Of a stretch of 64,000 nucleotides of DNA, positions 9,138-20,074 are shown one piece after another. The translations under genes were made by a program, and so were the position numbers. Positions within the stretch are counted from its first letter, which is position 1; every line of letters begins with the position of its first letter. The notes below the pieces were generated by a model, which was given only the letters and a program-made list of their open reading frames with translations, ran no database searches and was not told the DNA's origin. This DNA comes from Polytrichum commune (lineage: Eukaryota; Streptophyta; Polytrichopsida; Polytrichales; Polytrichaceae), in contig OX485809.1 in NCBI GenBank assembly GCA_950295325.1, positions 6,882,001-6,946,000 on the forward strand, given 5' to 3'.

Positions 9138-9905
9138 GACCCCCCGGAGATAGGTCGCAACCCCTCGACCAGTGGACCTCGAACCCGGAACAAGCCTTTC
9201 ATAGTTTTTGACCTCAACGGGGTCTTGTGTCACACCCAACACATCCCCAGGGTTCCCACGCGTCCCTTCCGTCACCCCGACGAAAGGGACTATGACGGCG
9301 AGCTCGACACCCTCATAAACCGCAAGGCTGTCCGCGCCCGTCCCGGCCTGCGCGACTTTCTTCGCGAGGTGGTCGAGTTCGCCCACGTCGTTGTGTGGAG
9401 CTCCATGGTCATGGAGAACACGGAGCCCATCGTCGACTTCTTGTTCCATGATCTCCCGCGCCCTTGCCTCGTCCTCGGCCAAGAGGAATGCGACGAGCTG
9501 CTCGACGAGAAGGGCCAACCGGTGCCCAAGTTTGGCGGTCGAGGCGGAGGACAACAGTTCCTCAAGGTCCTCCGCTCAAGACTCTGGCAAGGCGTCCCCC
9601 GTCTGCAGGGGACGCCCCACGGGTGGTGGCCGACTCCTGAGAACACCCTCCTCATCGACGACAGTCCCACCAAGAGCGTGTTGAACCCCCCGGGCAACGT
9701 CAGCTTCCCGGACACTTGGACCGGCGATAGGCAAGACACCTTTTTGGTCGATAGGCTAGCCCCCTACCTTAGAAGGCTCGTGCTCCACGCCGGTAGCATC
9801 CCATTTTTTGTTAGGTCCAACCCCTTCGGCAATGCGGCGCTAAGCCCCCGCGATAATGTATATAAGAGCATCATGAGGCTCGCCAAACTCAATAAATTGA
9901 TTTGA
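9138..9905 (+). CDS. FCP1/NIF-like HAD phosphatase domain, terminal exon
   Basis: The frame from the acceptor at 9137 to TGA at 9903-9905 encodes about 255 residues. After a short basic linker come HAD motif I as FIVFDLNGVLC, motif II as VVVWSSM, and a late LIDDSPTK motif for Mg binding. These features place it in the FCP1/SCP-like branch of the HAD superfamily (phosphoprotein phosphatases, classically acting on RNA polymerase II CTD). The second Asp of the usual DxDx(T/V) is Asn here (D-L-N), a change often seen in plant proteins of this branch that may lower or abolish phosphatase activity. There is no ATG near the start of the homology, and the phase-0 acceptor supports an upstream exon. 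It could be the C-terminal domain of the gene to its left, or a separate gene whose first exon was missed. Confidence 0.75.
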   Translation, partial: DPPEIGRNPSTSGPRTRNKPFIVFDLNGVLCHTQHIPRVPTRPFRHPDERDYDGELDTLINRKAVRARPGLRDFLREVVEFAHVVVWSSMVMENTEPIVDFLFHDLPRPCLVLGQEECDELLDEKGQPVPKFGGRGGGQQFLKVLRSRLWQGVPRLQGTPHGWWPTPENTLLIDDSPTKSVLNPPGNVSFPDTWTGDRQDTFLVDRLAPYLRRLVLHAGSIPFFVRSNPFGNAALSPRDNVYKSIMRLAKLNKLI

Positions 9906-10040
9906 AATGCCTCCATGTCTTTGCTTGTTATCATGTGGTTCACATATTTAATGCTTGCCCCGTTTTTGGATGTCTTTTGTTGTTGTGATTGTTGTTGTTC
10001 TTGTTCTTGCCCATAGTCTGGCCCCATATGCGACGCCCCT

Positions 10041-10680
10041 GTGGTCGACGGCTCTTCCCGTCCCCTCTCGCTCCCCGCATCCCCTTCCCGCGACGTCACG
10101 GACTTCCAAATGCCATCCCTCTACCACTTCTCAGCGGTCGACGCGGCCTCGGCCGTGGATTACTCCCGCGACGTCGGCATCGACGACGGCGTCGTCAACA
10201 GCCCGCCCCCAGCACTTGTCCCCCGCGCGTACGCCCCGTCGCCCTCCCCCCTCTCCAAGGAGAAACGGACGCTCGTTCGTTTGGGACACCTCTCGCCCTC
10301 GAGGGACGACGCCGTCACTCGTCGCGGGCCGAGCCGCCGTCTCCGCATGGAAGGCCCCCGTTGCCACACCTCCCCCGCCGACTCCGTTCCTCCCCCCGCA
10401 ACGTCCTCCGCGATCGTGGGCCCTCCACGCCTCGACTCCCCCCCACCATCCAACATTGCAATAGTTCCATCGGCTCCGGATGCTCCCGTCGACGCCCCCC
10501 TTGTTCCCACCGTTCCCCGCATGGACGTCCCCAAATCCAAGGTGCCCTCCTCAACCCTAAACCCCTTTCCCGCTTTTGCTTTCCTTGTCTTCCGTTTGCG
10601 TGCCGTTCTCTTTACGAGCGCCCATCCCAAACCGCCCTCATTATTTTCCCCACTCCATTCCTATTCTTATCTTCCTATGA
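10041..10680 (+). CDS. Proline-rich open frame of unknown function
   Basis: A plausible acceptor (CTTGCCCATAG, ending near 10018) precedes a GC-rich open frame encoding a Pro/Ser/Arg-rich low-complexity protein, including VDAASAVDYSRDVGIDDGVV. The frame stays open to about 10940, but coding character fades after about 10560. A second acceptor-like TTTCGCAG lies near 10691. No domain is recognised. Base composition resembles the exons to the left, and the stretch carries palindrome copy 11, so it may belong to the same locus. It could equally be chance-open GC-rich DNA. Confidence 0.25.
10264..10283. repeat. Palindrome copy 11
   Basis: AAACGGACGCTCGTTCGTTT: the same core with one arm mismatch (GGACG for GAACG). 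It is the rightmost copy noticed in the window. Confidence 0.8.
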
Positions 10681-10940
10681 CGTTGTTTCGCAGGTGGCTA
10701 CCCGCTCGCTTGGTGCCTGGCCCTCCTCCACGTCCTCCTTGGATAGGCACCGGAGAAGCGCAAGACGTTCCCTTTCGCAAACGCCCTCGTATTCTACTTA
10801 TAATACCACCTCGTACAATTCGGGAGCGCGTCCTGAAACATGCAAGAACGACACATATTCCTGTCCAGGCAACACACAAGGATACAGTCGTGGGCCTGAG
10901 ATTTTTAGAGCCATGGAGGCCGCCAAAAAAAAGGACTTAG

Positions 10941-11324
10941 CCGCAAAAAAAAAATAGTGGGTCGGACTAGTGTGACTAGAAGCGTACTAGTGGGACGGAC
11001 TCCCTAAATGGGCTTAGGTGTAGAACATATTTAAGTGCTTACTTTCTATGCTATTCCAAGTTACTCAAGACATTGATGGTATTTCCATTATAATTGTATT
11101 TCTATCCCAATTAATTCATTCAACTTCCATTCATTCTTCGCATCTTCCCTTCCATTCATAACGAGTTGTCATTTCATACGCAACTATTTTCATGTATGCC
11201 TCACATTTTTGTTCACTTCCATGCCTTTATGTATAATAATAGTAGCATACCATTATACATATGGGATTTTTAGTCGTCATTACTGGTCCATTTTTGAAAT
11301 GTGCATCCTTATATAGTCTCATAA
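10941..11324. other. Intergenic / LINE 3' flank
   Basis: AT-rich, with no ORF or RNA gene seen. The LINE 3' untranslated end must lie here, but I see no poly(A) tail (plus-strand poly-T) or target duplication, so its 3' boundary is undefined. Confidence 0.5.
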
Positions 11325-14300
11325 TCAACAAAAAGTCTCCAAATACCGAATATAGTGTTTTATGAGTGGTTGATATTTTGTGACTTTTTGATTTATGGTT
11401 TCAGTGGAGAATCTGTCATTACAGTATGTGAATTCTATAAATTGAACTGTAATTTCTGGTGTGGGTGCTTCTGGTGGTGGGGAATCGTAAGGGTGCCCTA
11501 TAATGCATAGAATGTCGGGTTTGAGTCTAGCATTACAATGACATCTTTGGGTACCACATGTGCAGGGTAGTAACCATGTTGGTACTGTGTTGTCTTGGGG
11601 TAGTTCATTATATGTACCTGCGTTCATGAGTATGTAGTGTCTTGTTATTTTATTTGAGACAAGAAGTTTGCGTATTTCCCATACCGCTTTGTTATGTCTT
11701 TTTGTAATTAGTGCGTGGATGTGTTGTTGTTTGCATTTAAGGAGTATATGTAGCCATGTATCCGCTTCTAATGAGTTGCAAATGTTACATGTATGGGATG
11801 GGTATGCAATTCTACCAAAAAAGAGTTGTTTTCTAGCTTGTCCCATGTATTGTCCAGTTCGGAATTTTACTAAGCACGTTTTTTGCTTGTCTGAGATAGC
11901 CGGGTTGGTCCAAAAGTCATTTGATAATGTCTTGTCGATATCTTTGTTATCAAGCCATTTATGTAATTGATGTGTTTGGGTTGCTAGAATGGCTAGGTTG
12001 TGTTTTTTATCGTGTTTGATGATGTATTTGCCAAGGTGGCGGATGGGGCCTTTGTCTGGTGTTTCTTGCATTGAATGCCACCAATCTTTTTGGAGGTAGT
12101 ATGGCGTGGGGTGCGCATGCTCATGTGTTGCTGTAGCGTCTCTATGTTCTAATTCACAACCCAATTTTGCTAATTTATCGGCTTGTTCGTTACCTTGAAT
12201 GTTTGTGTGGGCTTTGACTTTGTGTAGTGTGGTGGTTTGTGTGCGGGATTGCAGCATCTTAACTATGGATTCTAGTATCTTTTTATCCGGGTGGCTATTG
12301 TGTAGTGTTGGGTGTTTAGTTTGCGTGTTCAGGAGGTATAAGACATTGAGACAATCTGTAAAGATATGTGCCGGTTCATTCCGGTATGTGGTAGTGAGGA
12401 GGTGGAGGGTGTGGTGTATAGCCATAAGTTCTGCCCTAAGTATATTTTGGAGCCCGGGTAGTCTTTCTGTGATTTTGAGGTTTTTGAAAGGGTTGTATAT
12501 ACCATACCCTGTTTTTTCTCTTCTCCAATGCCCTCGGGTTATTTCTTTGGGTGGCATGAATGATCCATCCGTGTAATAGCAAAATTGTGGGTGATATTTG
12601 ACGGGTAGGCATATGTCGTGATTCGTGTATATGGGAGTGTTAGAAGTTTGGTTTGTAAGTGGATGGGGGGGCGGGTATATAAGTTGGGACCATTTCTTGC
12701 TTCTATTTACTAAGGTGTTTATAGGTGTAGGCGGTGCCGGTGTGTGAAATGATGTGGGTATTTGGAGGGTAGTGCTAATAGTGTCCATACGATTCGCATA
12801 TTCACATGATCCAGGGGACGTGTGTTTGTGGTGTATACATAATGTGTGGATGTCATGATTTTCTGTTCGTGGGTTAGTTCGTAATTCCGGGGGTATTGTG
12901 GGTTCATCATATGCAAGGGTGTCTGCTTTGAAATGTGAGATAACGTGAGAATCTGGGAAAGGGCCTTCATGGGGGTTGAGGTTGTGGTACCAATTTGGGT
13001 CAGTTGTTATGAGTATTGTGATTGTGTCTGGGTTATGTTTGGCGGCAAGTCTAGCCCAATGTAGGGCTTGCTGAGTGTCTTTTTCTGTGTGCGGGTGGGC
13101 ATATCCCACCCCTGCCCATTTATGTTGGAATGTTGTGCCTATTGACCCGAATACCTTGTCCCTAGAAAATGGGGAGGAGAATTGTTTCAATGTAGTAGGA
13201 CATGTGATTGGTGATGAGAAGTAGGAATGGGTGATGTGGAAGGAGTCGATGATGTTTTCTATGATGGCATTTGGGAGGGTGTATTGTGAGAGTTTGAGGG
13301 GGTCGTTTTTGGGCATTCTATATTTGTACCTTTGATACAACCATGCCACTTCTTTTTCAAAGGATTGTGTGGGGGGTTCTAAGTTGTGTGGTTTGTTTAA
13401 TGCATTTTGGTATTGTTCCCATAACCATTGTAGTCTTAGTTCGGGAATGGTAATTAGGTGGCGTCCATCATTATCATAGATGTGTGATGCGCCATATTGG
13501 CTTTGAATGGTGTGTTGTGTGCATTCAATGTCATTATCTGGGTTACATTCATTGGTATAAATGTGGCATAGGGGTATGTTTTGTGGTGGGTGGACATATC
13601 TTGTATCTCTCATTTGTGCTTCACTAAAGTTTATTTGGAGAATGTTGGTGAAGTGTTGGTGTTGTTTTTGGGTGTAGTATTGTGTTAAGAGTAGTATGTT
13701 ATGATTTATAGTGTTGTGGTTGTTCCATGGGAACAAGTCTCTTTGTGGGAGCCATTTATGGTATTTGGTTTCATTAGGAAGTATCCATTGGCAAAGGTAG
13801 GATGTGTAGTGTTTTGTGATTTTGTATTTGTCTTTGTATGTGTGCGGGTGGTCATTTATTATAGATTGTATTGGGAATTGTATGTGGTTTTGTTGGATGT
13901 GTAAGGGGGTTTTTGGATATTCCGGTAGTGGGGGTGGCATGGGGTGTATGTTATGTCTACTTAGGCTTGTGTTTATATGATGATTTTGTATTTTGTAAGC
14001 GTCCTTGAGAGTATTGGGTGTCGTATGTGTTAGGCAAGTATTTGGGCATTGGTTGTGACAAGGGGGTTTACAAAATATCTTACGCGCGTGTTCTAGGGCG
14101 GTTTTAACTATTTTAGTAGGTGGGGCATAATAGTACTTGAATTCATCATTTGTCATGAGGTGTGTGCCATTAGGGTGCGTTATGTGTTTTAGTTCGGTTA
14201 TGTTATGTAAAATTAATTTATGTAAGTATTTGAGGGAAGTGGTGGGAGTTAGTGTGGGTATATGATGTGCTTGACTCATCCATTGTGTCTCTAATGTTGT

Positions 14301-15239
14301 AGGGTGTAGGGGGAATTTTGCAAGTGTACTTCTAAGGTGAGTATCATTAGTTTTTTTGAGTAGGTATAATGTTCTAGTAATTGGTGATCTCATGCAATCA
14401 TGTGGGGATATTCGGGGTAAGTGGAGTGATCCGCCATGTTTGGCAAGGATATGTTTGGTTAGTCCATTATATATTCTTCCAAGTCTTCCTTGGTCGTTGA
14501 GGGCATTTATGAGTTGTTCGCCGATACATGTTATATAGGCGTTTTTTAGTGAGAAAGCTTCGGTGCCGAACATATTTTGTGGAAGTTGTGTAACGACGTT
14601 TGATAGGCATTTCGGGAGGCCACATATATTTTTGTGTAGGGCAATTATTCTTTTATCTAGTTTTTTAATAGCGGGAAGTGAGTATGGGACGGCATAAAAG
14701 CTATAGGCTATGCCGGCTCTTATGACTGTGTCAACCATTTGTATTTTTTGCTTCATGGTGGTTGGGCATGTGGTTAGGAGTTTACATTGTTTGATTAGTT
14801 TGGTTGTTGTGATGTGCGTTTGTGTTTTTCATTGTAGTGATGGAACTAAATTGATTCCGAGGTAAACATATGGTTCGTGTTGACTTAGTATCGGTATTGG
14901 TTGGTTTCAGAAGTTAATATTGATGGCCGTTAAATGTGTTTTAAAGGCTTGTGCATTTAGTTTGGATTTATTTGGGCATCTCGTGATTGCGCATTTCGGT
15001 ATGCCTAGGTCCATTCCGGCCCATTCGCAATATCTATCTAGCTTGTTCAATTGTTGTTGGATGGATGTCGTATTGTTGGATATTACCGCTAGGTCGTCCG
15101 CATAGGCCGCGGAGCTTAATTTTGTATTAAAGGTTTTAAAGGTGTATCCGTGGGGTCCGCGTTGTAACCATCTAAGTAATGGTTTGAGAAAGATGATGAA
15201 GAGGTAAGGGCTTAGCGTATCTCCTTGTATGGTTCCCCT
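11325..15239 (-). pseudogene. LINE ORF2, second part: RT palm, thumb, RNase H, zinc finger
   Basis: The frame is the same as the upstream ORF2 part. It begins right after TAA 15240-15242 with RGTIQGDTLSP; the catalytic AAYADDLAV is at 15093-15104. Two TGA codons at 14907-14909 (INF*NQP) and 14829-14831 (SLQ*KTQ) sit where tryptophan is expected. From 14756 the frame is open for 1,143 residues. RNase H is complete (YYTDGSF near 12570, LRAELMAI, FTDCLN, and AHTNIQGNEQADKLAKLG). Near the end is CNICNSLEADTWLHILLKC (11740-11800), then a second Cys cluster (CTCGTQRCHC). The roughly 700 residues between RT and RNase H are not assigned. The catalytic residues survive; the three nonsense codons disable the copy. 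Confidence 0.85.
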
Positions 15240-18128
15240 TTATATGGGTAGTGTTTTATTGAAGTGTTCCCCGATAAATGTGGTAGTTGATTGTGAATAG
15301 ATATTTCCTACTAGTGCTACGGCATCTTGCGGATAACCGAGGTCTTTCATAATGGCGAGGAGTCTAGCATGGTCGATAGACCCAAAGGCATTTTTGAAGT
15401 CTATGTATAGGATGTAGATGTCTTGGCTAGTGAGTCGTGCATCTTCTAATGCGGCAATGAGGGTTTGAAGTTGTCGGGCGGTGCATCTTTCCGCTCTAAA
15501 ACCCTCTTGGCTATCATGTAGAATTTGGTGTTTTTCCCCGTACGAGGAGAGTATACTAGTGAGCGTGCTAGTAAATAGTTTGTAAATAGTGTTGGCAAGT
15601 GCAATAGGCCGATGGTTGGTGAGGTGATGGGGGTTGCCTTTTTTGTATAAGAGTATCGTAAGGCTTGTTTTCCAAGCTTCAGGTATTTGTTTTTGTTTAT
15701 AACAGTGGGTAAAAAATAATAGTAGAAGCCTGTGGAATCTTGGCGGCATATTTTTTAGTATGGTGTTAGGAATTCGATGGGGTCCCGGCATTTTCCCGTT
15801 GGTAAGGTTTTTAAGACATATATCATATGTTTCGTGGTCTAGGTATGTGTGTAAGGGAGTTAAAGCTTCACCTCTCTTTTCTATAGTAAATCCGTTGAGG
15901 TCGTGCCACGGGTATTGTCTAACTCCACATAGGCATTGTTGTGGGTGATCGGGTTGATAATGGCATGTTGGGACGGTTGGTCTATTGCTTATGGATTGTT
16001 GCACATGTATTTCTTGTGCGATGTCTGTGGGGCTTGTAAGGATATTATTAAATCGATCTATTAGGCAATTTAGAGGGGGGATGTCAATATTCTTGAAGAC
16101 TTTTCTATTAATTTTCTTGGGACTTTTGTCATATAATTGTTGGTATTTGCATATGGCTTTTTTGATTTGTTGGGTTGTGTAGTTTGTTGTTATTTTGCGG
16201 GCTTTGTTTTTAGCTTCTTTGGCGATGTTGGCTAACCATGTTTCGTATGGGTGGGAAGGATGTGGAGGTGGGGGTATAGTAACAGAGGTATGGTTGTTAA
16301 TTTCTTGTGTGATGATAGGGTGAATTCGCCAATTTGGGTTGTTTTTTATTATATATATTGTTTTTCTAATAAGATGGTAGGTAGATAGATATATTTTCCA
16401 TTCTTTTTGGAGTTTCTTTGGAAGGTAGCCTCCTTGCTTAGCAATTTTGTTTGATAGCGTGGGGATGGGTGGGGCACTACATGTTTCTAGGACGGTGGTG
16501 GTAATGTTGTCGGTGAGGGAACTTAGTGATTGACATGTTATTTGCCATTGTTCATTTGTCAAGTGGTTATTTTCTAATAATTGTATGAGCTCGTCGATTT
16601 GGTTTGAGTTGTCCTCGAAGAATTTGGTGTGGAAGGTTTCTAGGTTTTCCTTAGGTATAGGGTTGAGTATCCTAGGTGGTGGGTCGGGGGTTGTGATTGG
16701 TTCTCTTGCTATAAGTGTGTTTGGGGGTATTCGGAGTTGTATAGGTAGATGATCGGAGTTTAGGTGTGTTGTTTGATTTGTAGTTGAGGTGAATTGGTGG
16801 TTATGTGGGGTTTTGATGTAAAATCCATCTATTAGGCTATTTTGTGTGTAATTATGTCCTTCTTGCCTTGAAAATGTTGTGTTTGTCGTGATATATGTTA
16901 GTTCTAGGTTGGTTGTAAAGGTTCGCCAAAGGTAATCTTCCGGTTGTGGCGGTGTAGTTTGTTGGTCATTTTGTCTTCCAATCAAAGCAACGTCTCTATT
17001 GAAATCTCCACATAGGATGTATGCGTGATTAGGGTGTGTATTTATTTGATGAGTGATGTTAGTTTGTATGATGGGGATGAGAGGTAGGTCCTCCTCATGT
17101 GAAGGCATATATAAATTAATTAAGAGCCATGGTTGTAAAGGTTGGTTTGCTATGCGCGTTACTTGGAGGAATGGAGATATGTTTGCGGGGGTGGGAATTT
17201 TGGAAAGATTTCCTGGGAATGCATGTTTGTTGTGTATTAGTAGTAGTAGTCCTCCTCTATATCCTCTATATGTCATTCGTTGGCGTGTGATTCTTGTGAT
17301 GTTGTGTGTGTTGTTAAAGAAAAATTTGTATTGAGGGAATAGGTGTTGTATATATTTTGTGGATTTAGTGGCGGAAAGCTTGGTTTCTTGAATGGTGATG
17401 ATTGATGGGGGTTGTTGGGGGTCCGTGATTAGTTCTTGTAGACATGACATGGTAGTGTTTAGTGAGGAGGCATTCCAGGTTATGGCGTATGATTCTTGAC
17501 TAGTTAGCGGGACCGGGTTGGGCGAGGGTGATGAATGATAAGTAATGGGGGGGTTGGGACGTGTGTATTCATTTATAGGTTCGTTATATCTTAGTGCCTT
17601 CATTAGTAGTTGTCGTGGTAGGTATGGGAATTTTTCTTGTAATTTTTCTATATTAACGGAGTTATGGTTTAGATGTATATAATCATATAATTGTTTGTGT
17701 ATTGTATTAGGAGGGGTGATAGTGTCTTTATATATATGACAAAATTGTGTATATGGGTGTGGGGTATCTATGTGTCTTTCTGGTGGGTTTTGCAACCTTG
17801 ACATTCTTTCTAGTAGTTGAGATGTCCATTCTTGTATTGGTTGGTGGTGTAGGAGTGTGTTACATGTAAGAGTGGAGGGACTAATGGTTACGACTATTGC
17901 ATAGATGACCCTTGGGGGAGGATGGTGATTATATTGTTGTATGTGATTATACAAGTATGGGAGGGAGCGTATTATTTGTGTATGTAGCAGATGTGTGTTT
18001 TGGAAAAGGGGTTTGAATGTTTCGGCCAAATGTTGGTATTCTGGGTGGAATTTGATCGTACTTGGTAGGAAGTATGTTGTTTGTCTTTTCTTGTGGGCAG
18101 GGGGGTGTGTTTTTAGTAGGTCAGGCAT

Positions 18129-18155
18129 AGGTCCTGGATTAGGGTGAATGTCTCC
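18129..18155 (-). other. 2A-like motif 3 (GDIHPNPGP)
   Basis: This matches the 2A core except His for the conserved Glu; the preceding LHLLILQC is hydrophobic, as in animal LINE 2A sequences. It lies about 210 residues before the endonuclease domain. Confidence 0.7.
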
Positions 18156-18434
18156 GCATTGTAAAATGAGTAAATGTAGTTGAGTATGGTGTTGTATTGT
18201 TATGCTTAATTGTGATTTTTGGTTGGGTTTTTTCGTGATTGGTTTATATTGGTTCGTGTGAAGGGGGGTGGAATTTGGTGGTGTGTATGAGTTTGAAATG
18301 TGGGGATTTGGGTAAGGTTTAAGTTTTTCTTTTAGGAGTTTATAGAGTATTTTAAACATAATTGTGTTAGTCATGAGGGATTGTTTTTGTCTTTGTATGT
18401 GTGCATGTGGGAGAGTGTTTAGAGTGTGGGAAGG

Positions 18435-18461
18435 TGGGCCCGGGTTTGTGTGTATGGCTCC
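18435..18461 (-). other. 2A-like motif 2 (GAIHTNPGP)
   Basis: NPGP is kept, but Asp and Glu of D(V/I)ExNPGP are replaced by Ala and His. It sits in the second copy of a duplicated YYTWNNSxFI...NPGP module, 53 codons downstream of motif 1. It is probably weak or inactive. Confidence 0.6.
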
Positions 18462-18593
18462 TCCTAGTAATATGAATATGGAGTTGTTCCATGTATAGTA
18501 GTGTTGAGGTTTGAGTGTTAGGGTTTTTGGTATAAAGTATTGTTTTTGTCGTTGTGTGTATTCTTTGGGGAGGTTTTTGAGGGTGGTTGAGAG

Positions 18594-18620
18594 CGGCCCC
18601 GGGTTTAGTTCAATGTCTCC
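18594..18620 (-). other. 2A-like motif 1 (GDIELNPGP)
   Basis: An exact match to the ribosome-skipping consensus D(V/I)ExNPGP, preceded by NNSTFIILH. It is expected to separate the nascent chain between the final Gly and Pro, at about ORF2 residue 247/248. Confidence 0.85.
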
Positions 18621-19329
18621 GTGTAAGATTATAAATGTAGAGTTATTCCACGTGTAATATGCTATGGTTTTCAGTTTTGGTTTTTTGTGGTGAATGTGTG
18701 TTATGTTGTAGATATTGCCTATATATATTGATATATTGATGGGGATGATTATGTGGGTTGTGTTGTTGTGGTTTTTGTGTGGGTTTTTGTTTATGTGGTA
18801 GTGGCGTTTGTATGTGTGTGAGGTACTCTTTCTATAGTTACATTGGTGGGTGTTGTCTATGTGTGGTGTGTATGTTGTGATATTATGTGGTCTATGGGAG
18901 TAATGGGGATTATAGATGTATGCGGTAGGTATCTTATGGTTGTTTGGGAGATGCGTTAATGTGTGTATTTGTAGTGTGTGGGTAGTGATAGGTTTGGAGG
19001 TCTTCGTGTGTGATGTGTGTTGTAGCCTAGGTGGGATTATGGGTGGTGTTGTTTTTTGGGTGTGATTGTGAGGGTTGTACATGACGTGTCTTAGGGGAAA
19101 TTTGTGGGTATGGTGCGTTGGATTATGTGTGATTTTGGTGTGTGTGTGTTTTGTTAGGAGGAAGAGGGTAGCAATTAGTGGACATATATATTGGAAGGTG
19201 AGTCTAGCTTTGTGGGAGGTTATGTATGGAGAAAATATACCCTTCAAAAATGAGGGCATTTTATTATATGAAGAGAAAACAATACAACATATAGAGGAGA
19301 GGGACCATTTATGGTGTCCTTGGAGGCGA

Positions 19330-20064
19330 CTATCCATTAAACGCGCTAGGTCCTTGGTGAGACATTGTTGGGTTGTTATGGAAGCCCGGTGGTGCTTGTA
19401 GAGGTAGCGGGGAGGCGGTCGTGTTGTAGCTTTGTGGTAGTGGGGGTGGGGCGGTTCGTTGTAGAATTTCCGGTGCGGCGGCGGCGAGTCCGTTTACTAG
19501 GCCTTGCATGCGGAGGTTCGATTGTTGGAACTTGTGAGCAATTGTACCAAAGAGTGCTTGAAGGTTGTTGGTGTGGTGTGTGATGGTCGCCGTGGTTGTT
19601 TCGAGGCGTCGATCCGTATGCGTATTGATTGTGGTGGTGAGCGTGCAAATTTTTTCATCCAATTTGTCTTCGAATTCCTTCATGGTTTTGGTGAGGTAGT
19701 TTTCGGTGAGGAGTGGGTTGGCGTTGGTGGCGTTGCCCATGGCTTGGATTTTCTCCGCAATGGCTTCTCGCACGGGAGCTTGGGCTAGTCTTATCGCCGT
19801 CTTGTTGGGGTCCGTACCGTTTATACTTCCTCGGTGTGGGATGAAGTTGATGCGGCGTCCAAGGATGAATGTGGATTTGTGAAGCCATTCCGTGTACACC
19901 GCGGTGTTGAGACATTGGATGTGGCACCATCCGGCTTGTTTGTCGGTGTGGGGTAGGTTGTTGTTGCCGAAGCTAATGCCAACGATGTTGTCCGTCCCGA
20001 ATGCATGCTTGATGGCCCTTGTAATTGTTGTTTGTGTCTCCCGTTGTGGTAAGTTGTTAGCCAC
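19330..20064 (-). CDS. LINE ORF1, C-terminal part (RRM-like plus coiled coil)
   Basis: The frame is open back to about 20096 and ends in TAG overlapping the ORF2 start. It begins with a beta-strand like an RRM (SELRISTTLVANNLPQRE), then a compact alpha/beta region (IVGISFGNNNLPH, WCHIQCLNT). A predicted coiled coil follows (MKEFEDKLDEKICTLTTTIN, HHTNNLQALFGTIAHKFQQS), then a proline-rich tail. This fits a nucleic-acid chaperone that forms LINE RNPs. The missing link to the upstream part is a one-base frame change at about 20085-20096. The listed start is only the first start-like codon. Confidence 0.7.
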   Translation of the reverse strand: MANNLPQRETQTTITRAIKHAFGTDNIVGISFGNNNLPHTDKQAGWCHIQCLNTAVYTEWLHKSTFILGRRINFIPHRGSINGTDPNKTAIRLAQAPVREAIAEKIQAMGNATNANPLLTENYLTKTMKEFEDKLDEKICTLTTTINTHTDRRLETTTATITHHTNNLQALFGTIAHKFQQSNLRMQGLVNGLAAAAPEILQRTAPPPLPQSYNTTASPLPLQAPPGFHNNPTMSHQGPSAFNG

Positions 20065-20074
20065 TAGTGTTGTA

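Larger units (their letters stand above)
15240..19337 (-). pseudogene. LINE ORF2, first part: 2A array, APE endonuclease, RT fingers
   Basis: The ATG at 19337 overlaps the ORF1 stop (ATGGATAG, 8 nt), suggesting coupled reinitiation. The N-terminal 240 residues are His/Thr/Asn-rich with a hydrophobic stretch (YICPLIATLFLL) near residue 50. 2A-like motifs lie at residues 240-248, 293-301 and 395-403. An APE endonuclease follows from about residue 616 (ITWNASSL, IITIQETK, LYMPS, ILCGDFN, NSDHLPI). RT motifs start near 15620 (NHRPIALANTIYKL, SQEGFRAER, YIDFKNAFGSIDH). The frame stops at TAA 15240-15242 inside the RT domain, just before the conserved QGDTLSP. Since catalytic blocks on both sides are in one frame, the stop is best read as a nonsense mutation. 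Confidence 0.88.

Noticed and set aside
9989-10957. 322-codon frame overlapping the proline-rich frame at 10041
   Set aside because: Overlapping frames in GC-rich DNA; composition Arg/Pro/Ser without domains. The alternative frame has the better splice context.
18129-18620. Interpretation of the NPGP motifs as chance low-complexity matches
   Set aside because: Three in-frame occurrences, one matching the full consensus, each with a hydrophobic upstream stretch and two in a duplicated module, make chance unlikely.
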